A DNA stretch of 22,746 nucleotides, taken from positions 1 through 22,746 of IMG/VR virus record IMGVR_UViG_3300008110_000913; one strand, 5' to 3'. This stretch comes from a virus. The notes under the pieces were generated by a model that had not been told where the DNA came from, did no database searches, and was given only the letters and a program-made list of their open reading frames with translations. The translations under genes and the position numbers were made by a program. The first letter of the stretch is position 1. The number at the start of each line of letters is the position of its first letter. Shown here piece after piece: positions 1-6,900 of the stretch.

Positions 1-155
1 TTTATTTCCCAATCACCTTGCCAAGGGTGCATCCACCTATGATAGTTTATCTTTTTATTTGCTACTTCTAAATTAATAATTTGGGTAGGGTAATGGTTAT
101 TACTTTGTTTTAATACCTCAAGGACTTGATTTCGATATTCAGTTAGATTTTGCAT
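1..155 (-). CDS. Hypothetical protein, N-terminal part only (runs off window)
   Basis: An open frame starts at an ATG at 155-153 and continues through position 1 without a stop, giving at least 51 residues. It begins MQNLTEYRNQ and near the window edge holds an aromatic, His-rich patch (YHRWMHPWQGDW). The start lies inside the last codons of the upstream 55-aa gene, a 17-nt overlap in another frame, which is the usual arrangement in this compact gene cluster. It is the last visible gene of the glycosyltransferase cluster and may act on the same glycan, but I recognise no family motif in the part present. No function is assigned. Confidence 0.6.
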   Translation of the reverse strand, partial: MQNLTEYRNQVLEVLKQSNNHYPTQIINLEVANKKINYHRWMHPWQGDWEI

Positions 156-306
156 CTTGTAAATTTATAAATTCTCTAATAGCTTTCCCCAAATCAGCAT
201 CATTGGGGTATTTTTTAACAAACATCTCTATAACTTTCATCCTTAAGGATTCATGTTTTTCCTTAACATAATCCTTTTCTAAATCAATATAAGCTTCATT
301 ACTCAT
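139..306 (-). CDS. Small hypothetical protein, 55 aa
   Basis: A 55-residue frame starts at the ATG at 306-304 and stops at TGA 141-139. The start overlaps the stop of the upstream glycosyltransferase in an ATGA arrangement (4 nt), and its end overlaps the start of the next gene by 17 nt, so both ends fit translational coupling. The protein is charged and probably helical (EKDYVKEKHESLRMKVIEMF, then a segment around KYPNDADLGKAIREF), with no signal peptide or membrane segment. It sits between two genes of the glycosyltransferase cluster. I do not recognise a family. The call rests on the tight junctions rather than on homology. Confidence 0.6.
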   Translation of the reverse strand: MSNEAYIDLEKDYVKEKHESLRMKVIEMFVKKYPNDADLGKAIREFINLQDAKSN

Positions 307-929
307 ATCTCGTTATAAAATTTATTTTGTTTTTCTTGTTTCTCTATTGTTTTAGGATGATATAAAGCCATTTCCTCTACCTCAGGCAAACTAGTATAAG
401 TTTTAAAACCTACTAATCGCTCATGAACTTTATTTTCCCATTTAATCTCGGGAGTGTTTCGGTACAATCTCCACTGTTTATCAGGCCAATTTACCCATTC
501 TTTTTCATTCAGATTCCAACCCCACCTTTGAATGTGTTGAGGGGTAATTCCGTCAACAGTGTTGACTCTTGGAACCAAACAAATATCAAAACTATTGTTT
601 TCAACAATTCTAGGTAAGTTTTTAATTAGATACTCGTGAGGAATTTCATCTGCATCAATCTGGAAAATGTAGTCACCTTTACACATTTTGGTAAGTCTAT
701 TTTTCCAATCCGCAAAATGATTTTGGAAATTATCTTCCCCTAAAGTGATTTGGTTATTACTACTTAGTTTGTGAAGATAGCCTAGCAACTCAGAGGTTGA
801 TTCATTTTTGGTTAGATCAACCAAAACTACAATCTCATCTTGATCTTGTTTGTGTTTTAAAAGAAATGCTAGTAAACGTTGAATTTCAATGAATTCATTG
901 GATACTGTAACAGCATATGATATAACCAT
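303..929 (-). CDS. Family 2 (GT-A) glycosyltransferase
   Basis: The protein (208 aa) looks like a short family 2 glycosyltransferase, which transfers a sugar from a nucleotide-sugar donor in the cytoplasm. Near the N-terminus is a strand-loop segment (DEIVVLVDLTKNES). It is followed by the metal/nucleotide-binding DxD motif in GDYIFQIDADEIPHE, and then by a Trp-rich acceptor region (RWGWN, WPDKQWRLYRN, ENKVHE), a pattern common in GT2 enzymes. I chose the ATG at 929-927. A longer reading from 959 would overlap the upstream gene, whereas 929 follows the upstream stop by 10 nt with an A-rich leader. It belongs to a cluster with two GT-B glycosyltransferases. Donor and acceptor cannot be read from the sequence. 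Confidence 0.82.
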   Translation of the reverse strand: MVISYAVTVSNEFIEIQRLLAFLLKHKQDQDEIVVLVDLTKNESTSELLGYLHKLSSNNQITLGEDNFQNHFADWKNRLTKMCKGDYIFQIDADEIPHEYLIKNLPRIVENNSFDICLVPRVNTVDGITPQHIQRWGWNLNEKEWVNWPDKQWRLYRNTPEIKWENKVHERLVGFKTYTSLPEVEEMALYHPKTIEKQEKQNKFYNEI

Positions 930-939
930 AATTTTATTT

Positions 940-1392
940 TTATTCCGGTAATATACCAATATAACTTAAGGCATCCAAATAATCTCGCTCATGAAAGATT
1001 TTCATGTTTGTCATATCCATTTTATGAGTTTGGATTTTACCTGATATTTCCTTTCTTTCATTCTCGGGTATCTCTACAGCTTTTACAGCTGCCCAACCCC
1101 AATTTTTAGCATTTGGTCCATAAGCAAACACCATACCAACCTCAGGTTGGTTAATGGTGTTTGGGAGCCAAATTAGACCTGTTTTAGGATCAGTCCAGGC
1201 TAATTCCTTATATAACTCAGGTAGAGTTTCCATTTGCTCACTATAAAACTCAGATTCTTCCTTCATCAAACTGTTGGACCAAAACCCACAAGATAAACTC
1301 AAGTAAGTTGATAATTCTGGATTGATTTGAGTCTCGTAGCAGAGGTCTCCTCCACTTTTAGGGCAATCAATTATTCTTTCTGTTGATGTCAT
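940..1392 (-). CDS. Hypothetical protein, 150 aa, in glycosyltransferase cluster
   Basis: The ATG at 1392-1390 overlaps the stop of the upstream glycosyltransferase (ATGA), so the gene is probably translated together with it. The N-terminal third has three cysteines (residues 10, 18 and 35) in CPKSGGDLCYE and SLSCGFWSNSLM, which could bind metal, but the spacing is not a standard zinc ribbon. The middle holds WLPNTINQPEVGMVFAYGP followed by NWGWAAVKAV, a compact beta-rich-looking stretch. The C-terminus is helical (DMTNMKIFHERDYLDALSYIG). No transmembrane segment or signal peptide is visible. I do not recognise the function; position suggests a role linked to the surrounding glycosyltransferases. 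Confidence 0.75.
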   Translation of the reverse strand: MTSTERIIDCPKSGGDLCYETQINPELSTYLSLSCGFWSNSLMKEESEFYSEQMETLPELYKELAWTDPKTGLIWLPNTINQPEVGMVFAYGPNAKNWGWAAVKAVEIPENERKEISGKIQTHKMDMTNMKIFHERDYLDALSYIGILPE

Positions 1393-2684
1393 GCTTCTAC
1401 TTTCTTTAACTTAGGTAATTCAATTTTCTTAAGTTGAGGCAATTTTAGCTCTACTTGTTTTGGAAACTCAGGTATACGCTCTTTAAAAATACTATCCAAC
1501 TTTTCTTTCATTTTATCAAATGAGAAATTTGTTCTTGAATAATATCCTTGGCGTTTTGCTTTCTCAGCATACCCCTTATAGTTCTCAAATACATCTCTCA
1601 AATAATGACCAACGTGACCATGATCAACAGAAAACCATTGTGCTTCCTTAAGCAGCATATTGTTTGCTGCACTAGGATGAACATTTGTTAGTTGACCAGG
1701 GAGAAGTGTTACAAATTCAGGATTCAAGAAATCAACATGGCCACTCCAATTTGTTGTAATGATTGGTTTATTTGTTAAAGAAAATTCAAGTAGTGGTCGT
1801 CCAAAGCCTTCTCCCTTAGTCAAGCTAACCATAGCTTTTACTTTCGAATGATTATACAAACTATTCATTTCCTCATCCGTAAACTCACCATGAAGCAAAT
1901 ATATGTTAGGTAGGTTAGTTGAGTTCACTGTTGAGCGAATTGCTTTAATACGCTTAATTAATTCATCTCTATCCATATAAGAGGAACCAACTTGTGTTGT
2001 TTTCAAAATCAAAGCTGGTTTTTTACTCTTGTTTTTAAAGGTCTCATAAAACGCTTTAATCAATAGAGTAATATTTTTTCTATCCTCTCCAATTGGAGTA
2101 TTTCCAATCCAATGCCCTACAAACAGATAAGCAAAATCCTCCTTCATGTTTGGTAACTCAAAAGTAGATTTTTCTGGTTTGTACATATCAAGGTTAGCCC
2201 CCTCAAACAGAATATCAGATGGTTTATTCCATTCTACTACTCCTATGGTTTGGTTTGTATTTTGATCACGCTTTTCAAATTTTGATTCACGTAAAACATC
2301 AATGGTATGTTTTGAGGAACCTAACACTAGATCCATTCGTTGACAACCCTCAACCCATTCGGCAGGAGCAATTGTGCTTTCAATTCCAGCGGTAATCCCA
2401 ATGTTGTATTTTCCTACTACTTGGAATTCATTTGGGACAGTAACCCAAACCATAATATCAGGTTGTTGTGTCAATTGTTGTACAAAATGACTTTCCAAAA
2501 ATTTCCACTCAGGATTTTCATCAATGAAATTCATCGGTGTGTTTCCCCATCGGCAAGGGATAATCTTGATATCCCATTCGTCTTTTTTCAATTCAATGAT
2601 TGCTTTAGCAACATCTCTACCTCTAGCTCCATAACCAGAGAACGTTTGTACGGGAGCGTATATAACGCATGTATTCTTACTCAT
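1389..2684 (-). CDS. GT-B glycosyltransferase, family 4-like
   Basis: The 431-aa protein has the two-domain layout of retaining GT-B enzymes. The N-terminal Rossmann-like domain starts with CVIYAPVQTFSGYG and contains an ITAGIEST segment. The C-terminal donor-binding domain (from about residue 185, YLFVGHW) carries the EX7E signature in GEGFGRPLLE (E292 and E300). The C-terminal tail contains a direct eight-residue duplication, LPQLKKIE then LPKLKKVE (residues 415-430), a basic amphipathic extension not needed for catalysis. The gene starts 9 nt after the upstream glycosyltransferase and overlaps the next gene by 4 nt (ATGA). A cytoplasmic sugar transferase is well supported; its acceptor (virion glycan, DNA base or host surface polymer) is unknown. 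Confidence 0.88.
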   Translation of the reverse strand: MSKNTCVIYAPVQTFSGYGARGRDVAKAIIELKKDEWDIKIIPCRWGNTPMNFIDENPEWKFLESHFVQQLTQQPDIMVWVTVPNEFQVVGKYNIGITAGIESTIAPAEWVEGCQRMDLVLGSSKHTIDVLRESKFEKRDQNTNQTIGVVEWNKPSDILFEGANLDMYKPEKSTFELPNMKEDFAYLFVGHWIGNTPIGEDRKNITLLIKAFYETFKNKSKKPALILKTTQVGSSYMDRDELIKRIKAIRSTVNSTNLPNIYLLHGEFTDEEMNSLYNHSKVKAMVSLTKGEGFGRPLLEFSLTNKPIITTNWSGHVDFLNPEFVTLLPGQLTNVHPSAANNMLLKEAQWFSVDHGHVGHYLRDVFENYKGYAEKAKRQGYYSRTNFSFDKMKEKLDSIFKERIPEFPKQVELKLPQLKKIELPKLKKVEA

Positions 2685-2693
2685 ATAACTATT

Positions 2694-4118
2694 TTAATAT
2701 AAAAGTTCGTGACTCAATTCATCTTCTTTAACATCAGCAATATTGATGAACTCATATTTTTCTCGCGGCTTCCACGTGTTAAATAATTGATCTATCGCTT
2801 TAATTGCTCGCTTACCCATTGCTTTACCTGTAAAACCAGCTTGCTCAAGTGCCCATTTTCTTCCCTCTAGACCACATGCTTTTCTATCCTCACGAGTATA
2901 GTTTACATAAAGCTCAATTAAGTGCTCTGTTGCATCCTCTGGTCTACATCTGTCATCCCAAATGTAAGGTGTAACAGGTGATCCTTGGATTGATCGGTTT
3001 GTTGGGTAAACCGGGAACGCCCACACTCCATGACGCGTATATTTACCTGTATGGTTTGAAGGTACTTTTGGTGTTGGAGTATACCAATTTCCATCTTCAT
3101 CTACAAATCCCATTTGATCTTGCATTCCTCCGGTAACGTTTGCTATAATTGGAGTTCCCGCTAAAATTGCCTCTGTTAGCGAAAGACCCCATCCCTCATT
3201 CGATGTCAATAAAATTTGAGCATCTGCAATGTTATACAAAACATTCAATTGATTTGAATCCAACTTATTTGTTGAAAAATAAATTGCTTTTGGATAATCT
3301 TTAAACAACAGTTTACGTACTGCCTCTAGATCCGTTCCATGCTCACTCACTACCTCTGTGTGGAGTACCATAGCACACTTTTCTGCTTTTTCTTTCGGCA
3401 AACGATCCAAAAAGTATCTAAATGCAAGCATAGTGTCGGGAATTTGTTTTCTTCTAATGTTTCTCGAATTAAAAAACACTACAAAATCCTTTTCATCACC
3501 ACCAAACAAATTATTTTTGACCTCAACTAATTCACTATCAGGTAAAGGCCTAAAGATATCCTCATTTAATCCGTGTGGAACATAATCTATGACTTTGTTC
3601 TTTGCTTTATCGCCCAACACTAGCTCATTTATAAGCTTTGTTTGCTTTGAAATTGCCAACAACGCATCACATGACTCATAAAACGACTTATTATACAATG
3701 GCGTTGGATAATCATCCCAAATGTTTAGATAAATTATAGGACACTGTTTTCTAATCTCGTTTTCAATAGCAAACAACCACTCAAAATACCTAGGATCCGT
3801 AATTAGCATAATTGCATCTGGTTTTTCCAGTTTTATCATCTGACGGATCAAATCAGCATTTCCATAACCATCCGTTGGGTATAAAAATACGGAAGCATCC
3901 TCAATGCCTGAGTTCTTTGATGTATCGGCTGATAGATCGAATCGTTTTCCTTTTTCGGGGTGATTAATTGCTCCTGCAATGTTTACCCAATTGAAATGGT
4001 GGCAAGTATTGATTACTAATTCGCGGGCCACTGTTGCTACTCCTGAGTGTACTCTAATGTCGTCACAAATTAGTAGGATTTTCTTTCTTTCGTTTTGTGG
4101 TAGATAACCTTCTTTCAT
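2694..4118 (-). CDS. GT-B glycosyltransferase, family 4-like
   Basis: This 474-aa protein is a second GT-B enzyme. Its N-terminus has the glycine-containing nucleotide-sugar fold entry (ILLICDDIRVHSGVATVARELV, residues 14-35), followed by YVPHGLNEDIF (179-189), typical of family 4 interdomain regions. The C-terminal domain carries the EX7E motif in NEGWGLSLTEAILAGTPII (E308 and E316), where donor phosphate and sugar are bound. It is the first gene of the cluster after an 89-nt gap with a weak hairpin, and the next glycosyltransferase follows after 9 nt. The two enzymes differ clearly in sequence, so they probably catalyse different steps or use different donors. Acceptor unknown. Confidence 0.9.
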   Translation of the reverse strand: MKEGYLPQNERKKILLICDDIRVHSGVATVARELVINTCHHFNWVNIAGAINHPEKGKRFDLSADTSKNSGIEDASVFLYPTDGYGNADLIRQMIKLEKPDAIMLITDPRYFEWLFAIENEIRKQCPIIYLNIWDDYPTPLYNKSFYESCDALLAISKQTKLINELVLGDKAKNKVIDYVPHGLNEDIFRPLPDSELVEVKNNLFGGDEKDFVVFFNSRNIRRKQIPDTMLAFRYFLDRLPKEKAEKCAMVLHTEVVSEHGTDLEAVRKLLFKDYPKAIYFSTNKLDSNQLNVLYNIADAQILLTSNEGWGLSLTEAILAGTPIIANVTGGMQDQMGFVDEDGNWYTPTPKVPSNHTGKYTRHGVWAFPVYPTNRSIQGSPVTPYIWDDRCRPEDATEHLIELYVNYTREDRKACGLEGRKWALEQAGFTGKAMGKRAIKAIDQLFNTWKPREKYEFINIADVKEDELSHELLY

Positions 4119-4169
4119 AATTTTTATAACTTGTTTTTAATAATATAATTACTTAATCTTCATTTTCCA

Positions 4170-4189
4170 AATAAACTTGTTAGTTTATT
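4170..4189 (-). terminator. Weak hairpin after the small RHH-like gene
   Basis: On the minus strand AATAAAC and GTTTATT form a 7-bp A/T-rich stem with a 6-nt loop, 18 nt after the stop of the gene ending at 4208. Only a short imperfect T/A tract follows. It may be a weak terminator or processing site between the endonuclease unit and the glycosyltransferase cluster. The rest of the 89-nt gap is A/T-rich without other structure that I can see. Confidence 0.3.
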
Positions 4190-4207
4190 ACAATTAAGTT
4201 ATAAAAC

Positions 4208-4399
4208 TTAATCCAAAGATAGATCGTTATGGTTGTGAACTTTTTTTCTAAAATCCTCATCTGTTAAATACAAATGGATTGCTCGCTCGCTTAGTTTTTG
4301 GAAAGAAAACTTTCGTTTAATGCATTCTACTCTAAAATTTTCAAACAAGTCTTTGTCTATTTTGACGCTTGTTAAGGTTTGGTTTTTGTCTGTACTCAT
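4208..4399 (-). CDS. Small ribbon-helix-helix-like DNA-binding protein
   Basis: The 63-aa protein has the profile of an Arc/MetJ/CopG-type ribbon-helix-helix protein. It has a short strand (TLTSVKIDKDLF, residues 9-20), then a helix (ENFRVECIKRKFS) and a second helix (FQKLSERAIHLYLTDEDFRKKV). Such dimers insert a beta-ribbon into the DNA major groove and commonly repress their own operon. The ATG overlaps the stop of the upstream GIY-YIG gene by 4 nt (ATGA), so the two are probably co-translated. A role as repressor or partner of the endonuclease gene is possible. The fold assignment is from pattern only; an antitoxin role is not supported because no toxin gene is beside it. Confidence 0.6.
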   Translation of the reverse strand: MSTDKNQTLTSVKIDKDLFENFRVECIKRKFSFQKLSERAIHLYLTDEDFRKKVHNHNDLSLD

Positions 4400-4833
4400 A
4401 ATATTATATTTATTGGGTATTGTTTTGCTAATTTATAATTTGGGTTTTTTACAATTTGTCTAATTTGATGTTCACTTAAAGGAATATCTTTACTGTTAAT
4501 CAATACATTTAAAGAAGAATATACTTTTCCATTGTATTCTACTTTAGCCGGGACACGTTTAGATATTTTAAATATTTCTCCGATTTCCCATTGTTCTGAG
4601 GTTACTATAATTTCTTTATTTTTTATTGGGTGACCTTCGGATAGTAATTTTTCTATCCAATATGTTTCTACATCATAAAAAATATCCAATATTTTCATTT
4701 TTATGTCATATTTCCCTAGATGACTTGTATGATCATAGAATCGAGATTTGGGGCGAGATGATTTCCCTACATAGAATATATTATTTTTTTCATCTATTAA
4801 CCCATATACGTATGTTTTTGTGCCTTTTTCCAT
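4396..4833 (-). CDS. GIY-YIG endonuclease with C-terminal DNA-binding module (putative homing endonuclease)
   Basis: The N-terminal domain (residues 7-75) fits the GIY-YIG nuclease fold. It has TYVYGLID as the first half of the motif and FYVGKS as the second. A candidate catalytic Arg is in SRFYDH (R31) and a metal-binding Glu in YWIEKLL (E61), followed by PIKNKE. The C-terminal part (about 95-130) reads like a NUMOD/helix-turn-helix module: KVEYNGKVYSSL, then IPLSEHQIRQIVKN. This pairing is characteristic of free-standing phage homing endonucleases of the Seg type, which cut DNA lacking the gene and promote its own spread. It forms a two-gene unit with the RHH-like protein and sits between a nuclease gene and the glycosyltransferases, with a promoter-like motif upstream. 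Confidence 0.75.
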   Translation of the reverse strand: MEKGTKTYVYGLIDEKNNIFYVGKSSRPKSRFYDHTSHLGKYDIKMKILDIFYDVETYWIEKLLSEGHPIKNKEIIVTSEQWEIGEIFKISKRVPAKVEYNGKVYSSLNVLINSKDIPLSEHQIRQIVKNPNYKLAKQYPINIIL

Positions 4834-4855
4834 ATGTTATAAATTCGTATATCCG

Positions 4856-4867
4856 TATTATACATAT
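4856..4867 (-). promoter_or_regulatory. Promoter-like motif copy upstream of the GIY-YIG gene
   Basis: In the 41-nt gap before the endonuclease gene, the minus strand reads ATATGTATAATA. This matches the core of the longer 17-nt motif at 14954-14970 and 10338-10354. It lies 22 nt upstream of the ATG at 4833, so it could act as a -10-type element. No TTGACA-like -35 box is visible. Confidence 0.4.
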
Positions 4868-4874
4868 ATGGGTA

Positions 4875-5819
4875 TTAGGTAAAGGTAGCAGAACATAAAT
4901 GGGTTTTATAAAAAGGACAATATTTGCAATTATCATTTATTTTAGGTTGGTGCTCTACTTGTTTGTATCCGTTTTGATCAAATACGTTTTCTATAAACTT
5001 TAGCATTGCTTCTTCTGCTTTTTTGATCTTGATTTTACCCGAGGTAGGTCTATATTTTTGGATACGTTTAATAACAAAATCTTCACTTTCCCTTAACTTA
5101 CGTTTTACAATAAAGAATTCTGCTTCTATTTTCTCAATTGGGAAATTAAAATGTTCGGCAAAATATTTTTTGTAGAGTAAAATTTGATATTGTTTTATTT
5201 CGTTTTTTTTATCTTTATCTCCCCAACCCCAAGTTGAAGTTTTGATATCTAATATATGAATTGTATTTGTTGGCTCGTGATATAAAACAGCATCAATGTA
5301 GCCTTGATACACTACATTTGGATATTTTGGGTGTGGATTTAGTGTGATTGGAATTTCTACTCCAATTAAATACCAACCACGTTTGGAGAAATGTTTTGAT
5401 TTATTTTTAGCAAAATCACGAATGATCTCTATTCCATCATCGTAAAATTCTCTAAGTTCTGTTGGATTGGAAAAGTGTTGTTTGCTGTTTGCTTTATATT
5501 GCTTTGCGTATTCTTCTCTAAATACATTTTCAAAATGCTCAGATGTGTTTATTTGGTCTGCTGCTACAGCACTCTGTTCATAAAATACAGTTAGGTAATG
5601 CTGGAGTGTTTCGTGTAGAGCGGTTCCGAAAACTGTATGGATAGTTGAGGTAAATTGTTTTTGGCCTTCTTTGTATTGTAAAGACCATTTTTTAGGGCAT
5701 TCGGAGTACATTTGGAGTTGGGAAAATGAGATTAGTTTCTCACTTGCCCAATCTATATCACGCTTAATTTTGTTTCGAACGTCTTTTACAACTTGAGGTA
5801 TAACCTTCTTTTTTGACAT
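4875..5819 (-). CDS. PD-(D/E)XK nuclease, RecB/Cas4-like, with probable Fe-S cysteines
   Basis: The 314-aa protein has the ordered motifs of the RecB/Cas4 branch of the PD-(D/E)XK superfamily. These are FSQLQMYSECPKKW with C41, GTALHETL with H69, a Glu in GVEIPI (E155), GYIDAV with D176, LDIKTS with D191 and K193, and a downstream IKQYQILLY helix (the QxxxY motif). Three C-terminal cysteines (C298, C301, C309) with C41 make the four ligands expected of the Fe-S clamp in AddB/Cas4-type nucleases. It probably trims or cleaves single-stranded or free-ended DNA during recombination, replication or host DNA breakdown. It starts immediately after the stop of the preceding gene (TAAATG). No cas genes or helicase partner are nearby, so it is a stand-alone phage nuclease. 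Confidence 0.87.
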   Translation of the reverse strand: MSKKKVIPQVVKDVRNKIKRDIDWASEKLISFSQLQMYSECPKKWSLQYKEGQKQFTSTIHTVFGTALHETLQHYLTVFYEQSAVAADQINTSEHFENVFREEYAKQYKANSKQHFSNPTELREFYDDGIEIIRDFAKNKSKHFSKRGWYLIGVEIPITLNPHPKYPNVVYQGYIDAVLYHEPTNTIHILDIKTSTWGWGDKDKKNEIKQYQILLYKKYFAEHFNFPIEKIEAEFFIVKRKLRESEDFVIKRIQKYRPTSGKIKIKKAEEAMLKFIENVFDQNGYKQVEHQPKINDNCKYCPFYKTHLCSATFT

Positions 5820-6362
5820 TTATCGTTTATTATATAAAAGGATGGATTGGCCTTGAATATCTAAAATATTATTTAGTATTTTGTATTTCCATTTGCCTTC
5901 GGGTGAGGGGAGATTATGTAAGTTTTTTAACATTATTGATTGGTATAAATTGGATTTTTGGGGATCTATTATATCCGGATTACCTCCTTTATGAGTTGCA
6001 GCCACTAAAATATATTTAGGTTGGTTTATTTTGAGATAATCTAATGTAATATTAAAAACTGTTTTGATGGCTCTAATCAAATATCTATAATCTGATTTTT
6101 TATATTGGGTGTCTTCTTGACCTAGTGCAAATTCAATATTGATGAAGGTTTCATTAGGGTCTATATCACTTGGTATAGAATCGGATATTACTTCCATAGA
6201 ATATGGTTTGAATAATACTTCTCCTTTAACTCCATCATCCGTAACAAATATGTATTCATTGTTATTTACTTTAGTGAATTCATATGGAGTAATATTGGTT
6301 AATTCTCCTACTTCTTTTAACACCTCATGCAAAATAGCTTTTAGCCTTAAACTAGCACTCAT
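5820..6362 (-). CDS. Hypothetical protein, 180 aa, upstream of the nuclease
   Basis: I start this gene at the ATG at 6362-6360 (MSASLRLKAILHEVLKEVGE). A longer reading in the same frame would begin inside the transcription terminator at 6411-6471, which makes it unlikely. The protein has an N-terminal helix, then FVTDDGVKGEVLF, FINIEFALGQ and YLIRAIKTVF, then PKYILVAATHKGG and SNLYQSIMLKNL. The last two segments vaguely recall acetyltransferase-like folds, but I see no clear acetyl-CoA loop, so this is not a call. The stop touches the start of the PD-(D/E)XK nuclease gene (TAAATG), so the two are probably co-translated and may act together. Confidence 0.72.
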   Translation of the reverse strand: MSASLRLKAILHEVLKEVGELTNITPYEFTKVNNNEYIFVTDDGVKGEVLFKPYSMEVISDSIPSDIDPNETFINIEFALGQEDTQYKKSDYRYLIRAIKTVFNITLDYLKINQPKYILVAATHKGGNPDIIDPQKSNLYQSIMLKNLHNLPSPEGKWKYKILNNILDIQGQSILLYNKR

Positions 6363-6410
6363 TTTATTTTTATTTAAATTTAATATACAAAAACTTTTTG
6401 AATATTCCAA

Positions 6411-6471
6411 GGAAAAAGAAACCTCCACGATAGCGAGTGTTGGAGGTTTCGCCGTTACAGTTTTGTAACGG
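6411..6471 (-). terminator. Double-hairpin intrinsic terminator
   Basis: On the minus strand two hairpins stand in tandem after the gene ending at 6485. The first has CCGTTAC and GTAACGG as a 7-bp stem (6452-6471) around a 6-nt loop. The second has GAAACCTCCA and TGGAGGTTTC as a perfect 10-bp stem (6418-6450) with a 13-nt loop, followed by TTTTTCC. The second is a classic rho-independent terminator and would end the transcript of the small tagged genes at 7695-6485. The first hairpin may stabilise the RNA end. Confidence 0.82.
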
Positions 6472-6484
6472 TCCTAAATGTTAT

Positions 6485-6793
6485 TTATATAATATTATTA
6501 TTAAAGGCATATTCTTGAGCTGCATCTACTAGCTCTTTAGAGTCAATGTCTGTTTCACCTCTTGCTACAAGTGTTTCATAAGCAATATCTTGTAGATCAC
6601 TATAGCCATCTGGGTCTGTTTTATCATTGGCATAAAAAGATGGTCTTTCTTCTTTTGGGAGAGATTTGTAACTATCTATAAAGTCTTCGATTACTCTATC
6701 TGTGATTGTGTTATTTTCATTCAATCTAGCTTTATATTCACTTTCAGTGATTAGGCCAGCTAACATTTGCATTCTAAGAGTTTCTTTATTCAT
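6485..6793 (-). CDS. Tagged small protein A1 (shared N-terminal module)
   Basis: The 102-aa protein begins with a tag (residues 1-26: MNKETLRMQMLAG, then LITESEYKARLNE) that recurs on two otherwise different proteins in this window. After it the body is acidic: VIEDFIDSYKSLPKEERPSF, NDKTDPDGYSDLQDIAYETL and IDSKELVDAAQEYAFNNN. The tag holds [LI]xE-type sequences (ITE at 17, LNE at 26) that resemble T4 prohead protease sites. I infer, without proof, that the tag is a prohead-targeting peptide. The start overlaps the end of the 37-aa upstream gene by 8 nt, and the gene is the last before the double terminator. Function of the body unknown. Confidence 0.8.
   Translation of the reverse strand: MNKETLRMQMLAGLITESEYKARLNENNTITDRVIEDFIDSYKSLPKEERPSFYANDKTDPDGYSDLQDIAYETLVARGETDIDSKELVDAAQEYAFNNNII
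6716..6793 (-). repeat. Tag module, copy 1 (N-terminus of the 102-aa protein)
   Basis: This encodes the first 26 residues shared with the copies at 7618-7695 and 10249-10326. Similarity is visible in the DNA as well as the protein, for example in the start region ending TTTCTTTATTCAT on the plus strand. The module therefore seems to have spread by duplication or recombination. Confidence 0.75.
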
Positions 6794-6899
6794 TTTCGTA
6801 TTGTTTTAGTAATTGTTGGTTACGAGCAATCATGTTGAGACGTTTTACTAAGTTACCTCTGTTACGTTTTGGTTTGCCTTCTTTTCTTGCTTTTGCCAT
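6786..6899 (-). CDS. Very small basic protein, 37 aa
   Basis: A 37-codon frame runs from the ATG at 6899-6897 to TAA 6788-6786. It starts 1 nt after the stop of the upstream 77-aa gene and overlaps the next gene by 8 nt, so it fills an otherwise unexplained 107-nt gap exactly. Eleven of 37 residues are Lys or Arg, most of them in the first 20 (KARKEGKPKRNRGNLVKR), then comes a helical tail (LNMIARNQQLLKQY). Such a peptide would bind nucleic acid or an acidic protein partner. Function unknown; a DNA-condensing internal protein is one possibility given the tagged neighbours. Confidence 0.6.
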   Translation of the reverse strand: MAKARKEGKPKRNRGNLVKRLNMIARNQQLLKQYENE

Positions 6900-6900
6900 C

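Noticed and set aside
930-959. Longer start of the GT-A glycosyltransferase at 959
   Set aside because: It overlaps the upstream gene by 20 nt and adds a non-family leader. The ATG at 929 begins with the expected first strand.
4208-4833. Toxin-antitoxin pair from the RHH-like gene and its neighbour
   Set aside because: The neighbour is a GIY-YIG nuclease with a DNA-binding module, which is not a known RHH-linked toxin type, so homing is the simpler reading.
4626-4898. Plus-strand open frames, including 423-617, 2340-2702, 4626-4898 and 22090-22353
   Set aside because: They lie opposite well-supported minus-strand genes, have low-complexity or hydrophobic composition typical of antisense frames, and lack sensible junctions.
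4875-5819. Cas4 of a CRISPR-Cas system
   Set aside because: No other cas genes or array are present; such nucleases are common alone in phages.
6363-6428. N-terminal extension of the 180-aa protein to 6428
   Set aside because: The start would lie in the stem of the terminator at 6411-6450. The ATG at 6362 gives a normal start with an A-rich leader.
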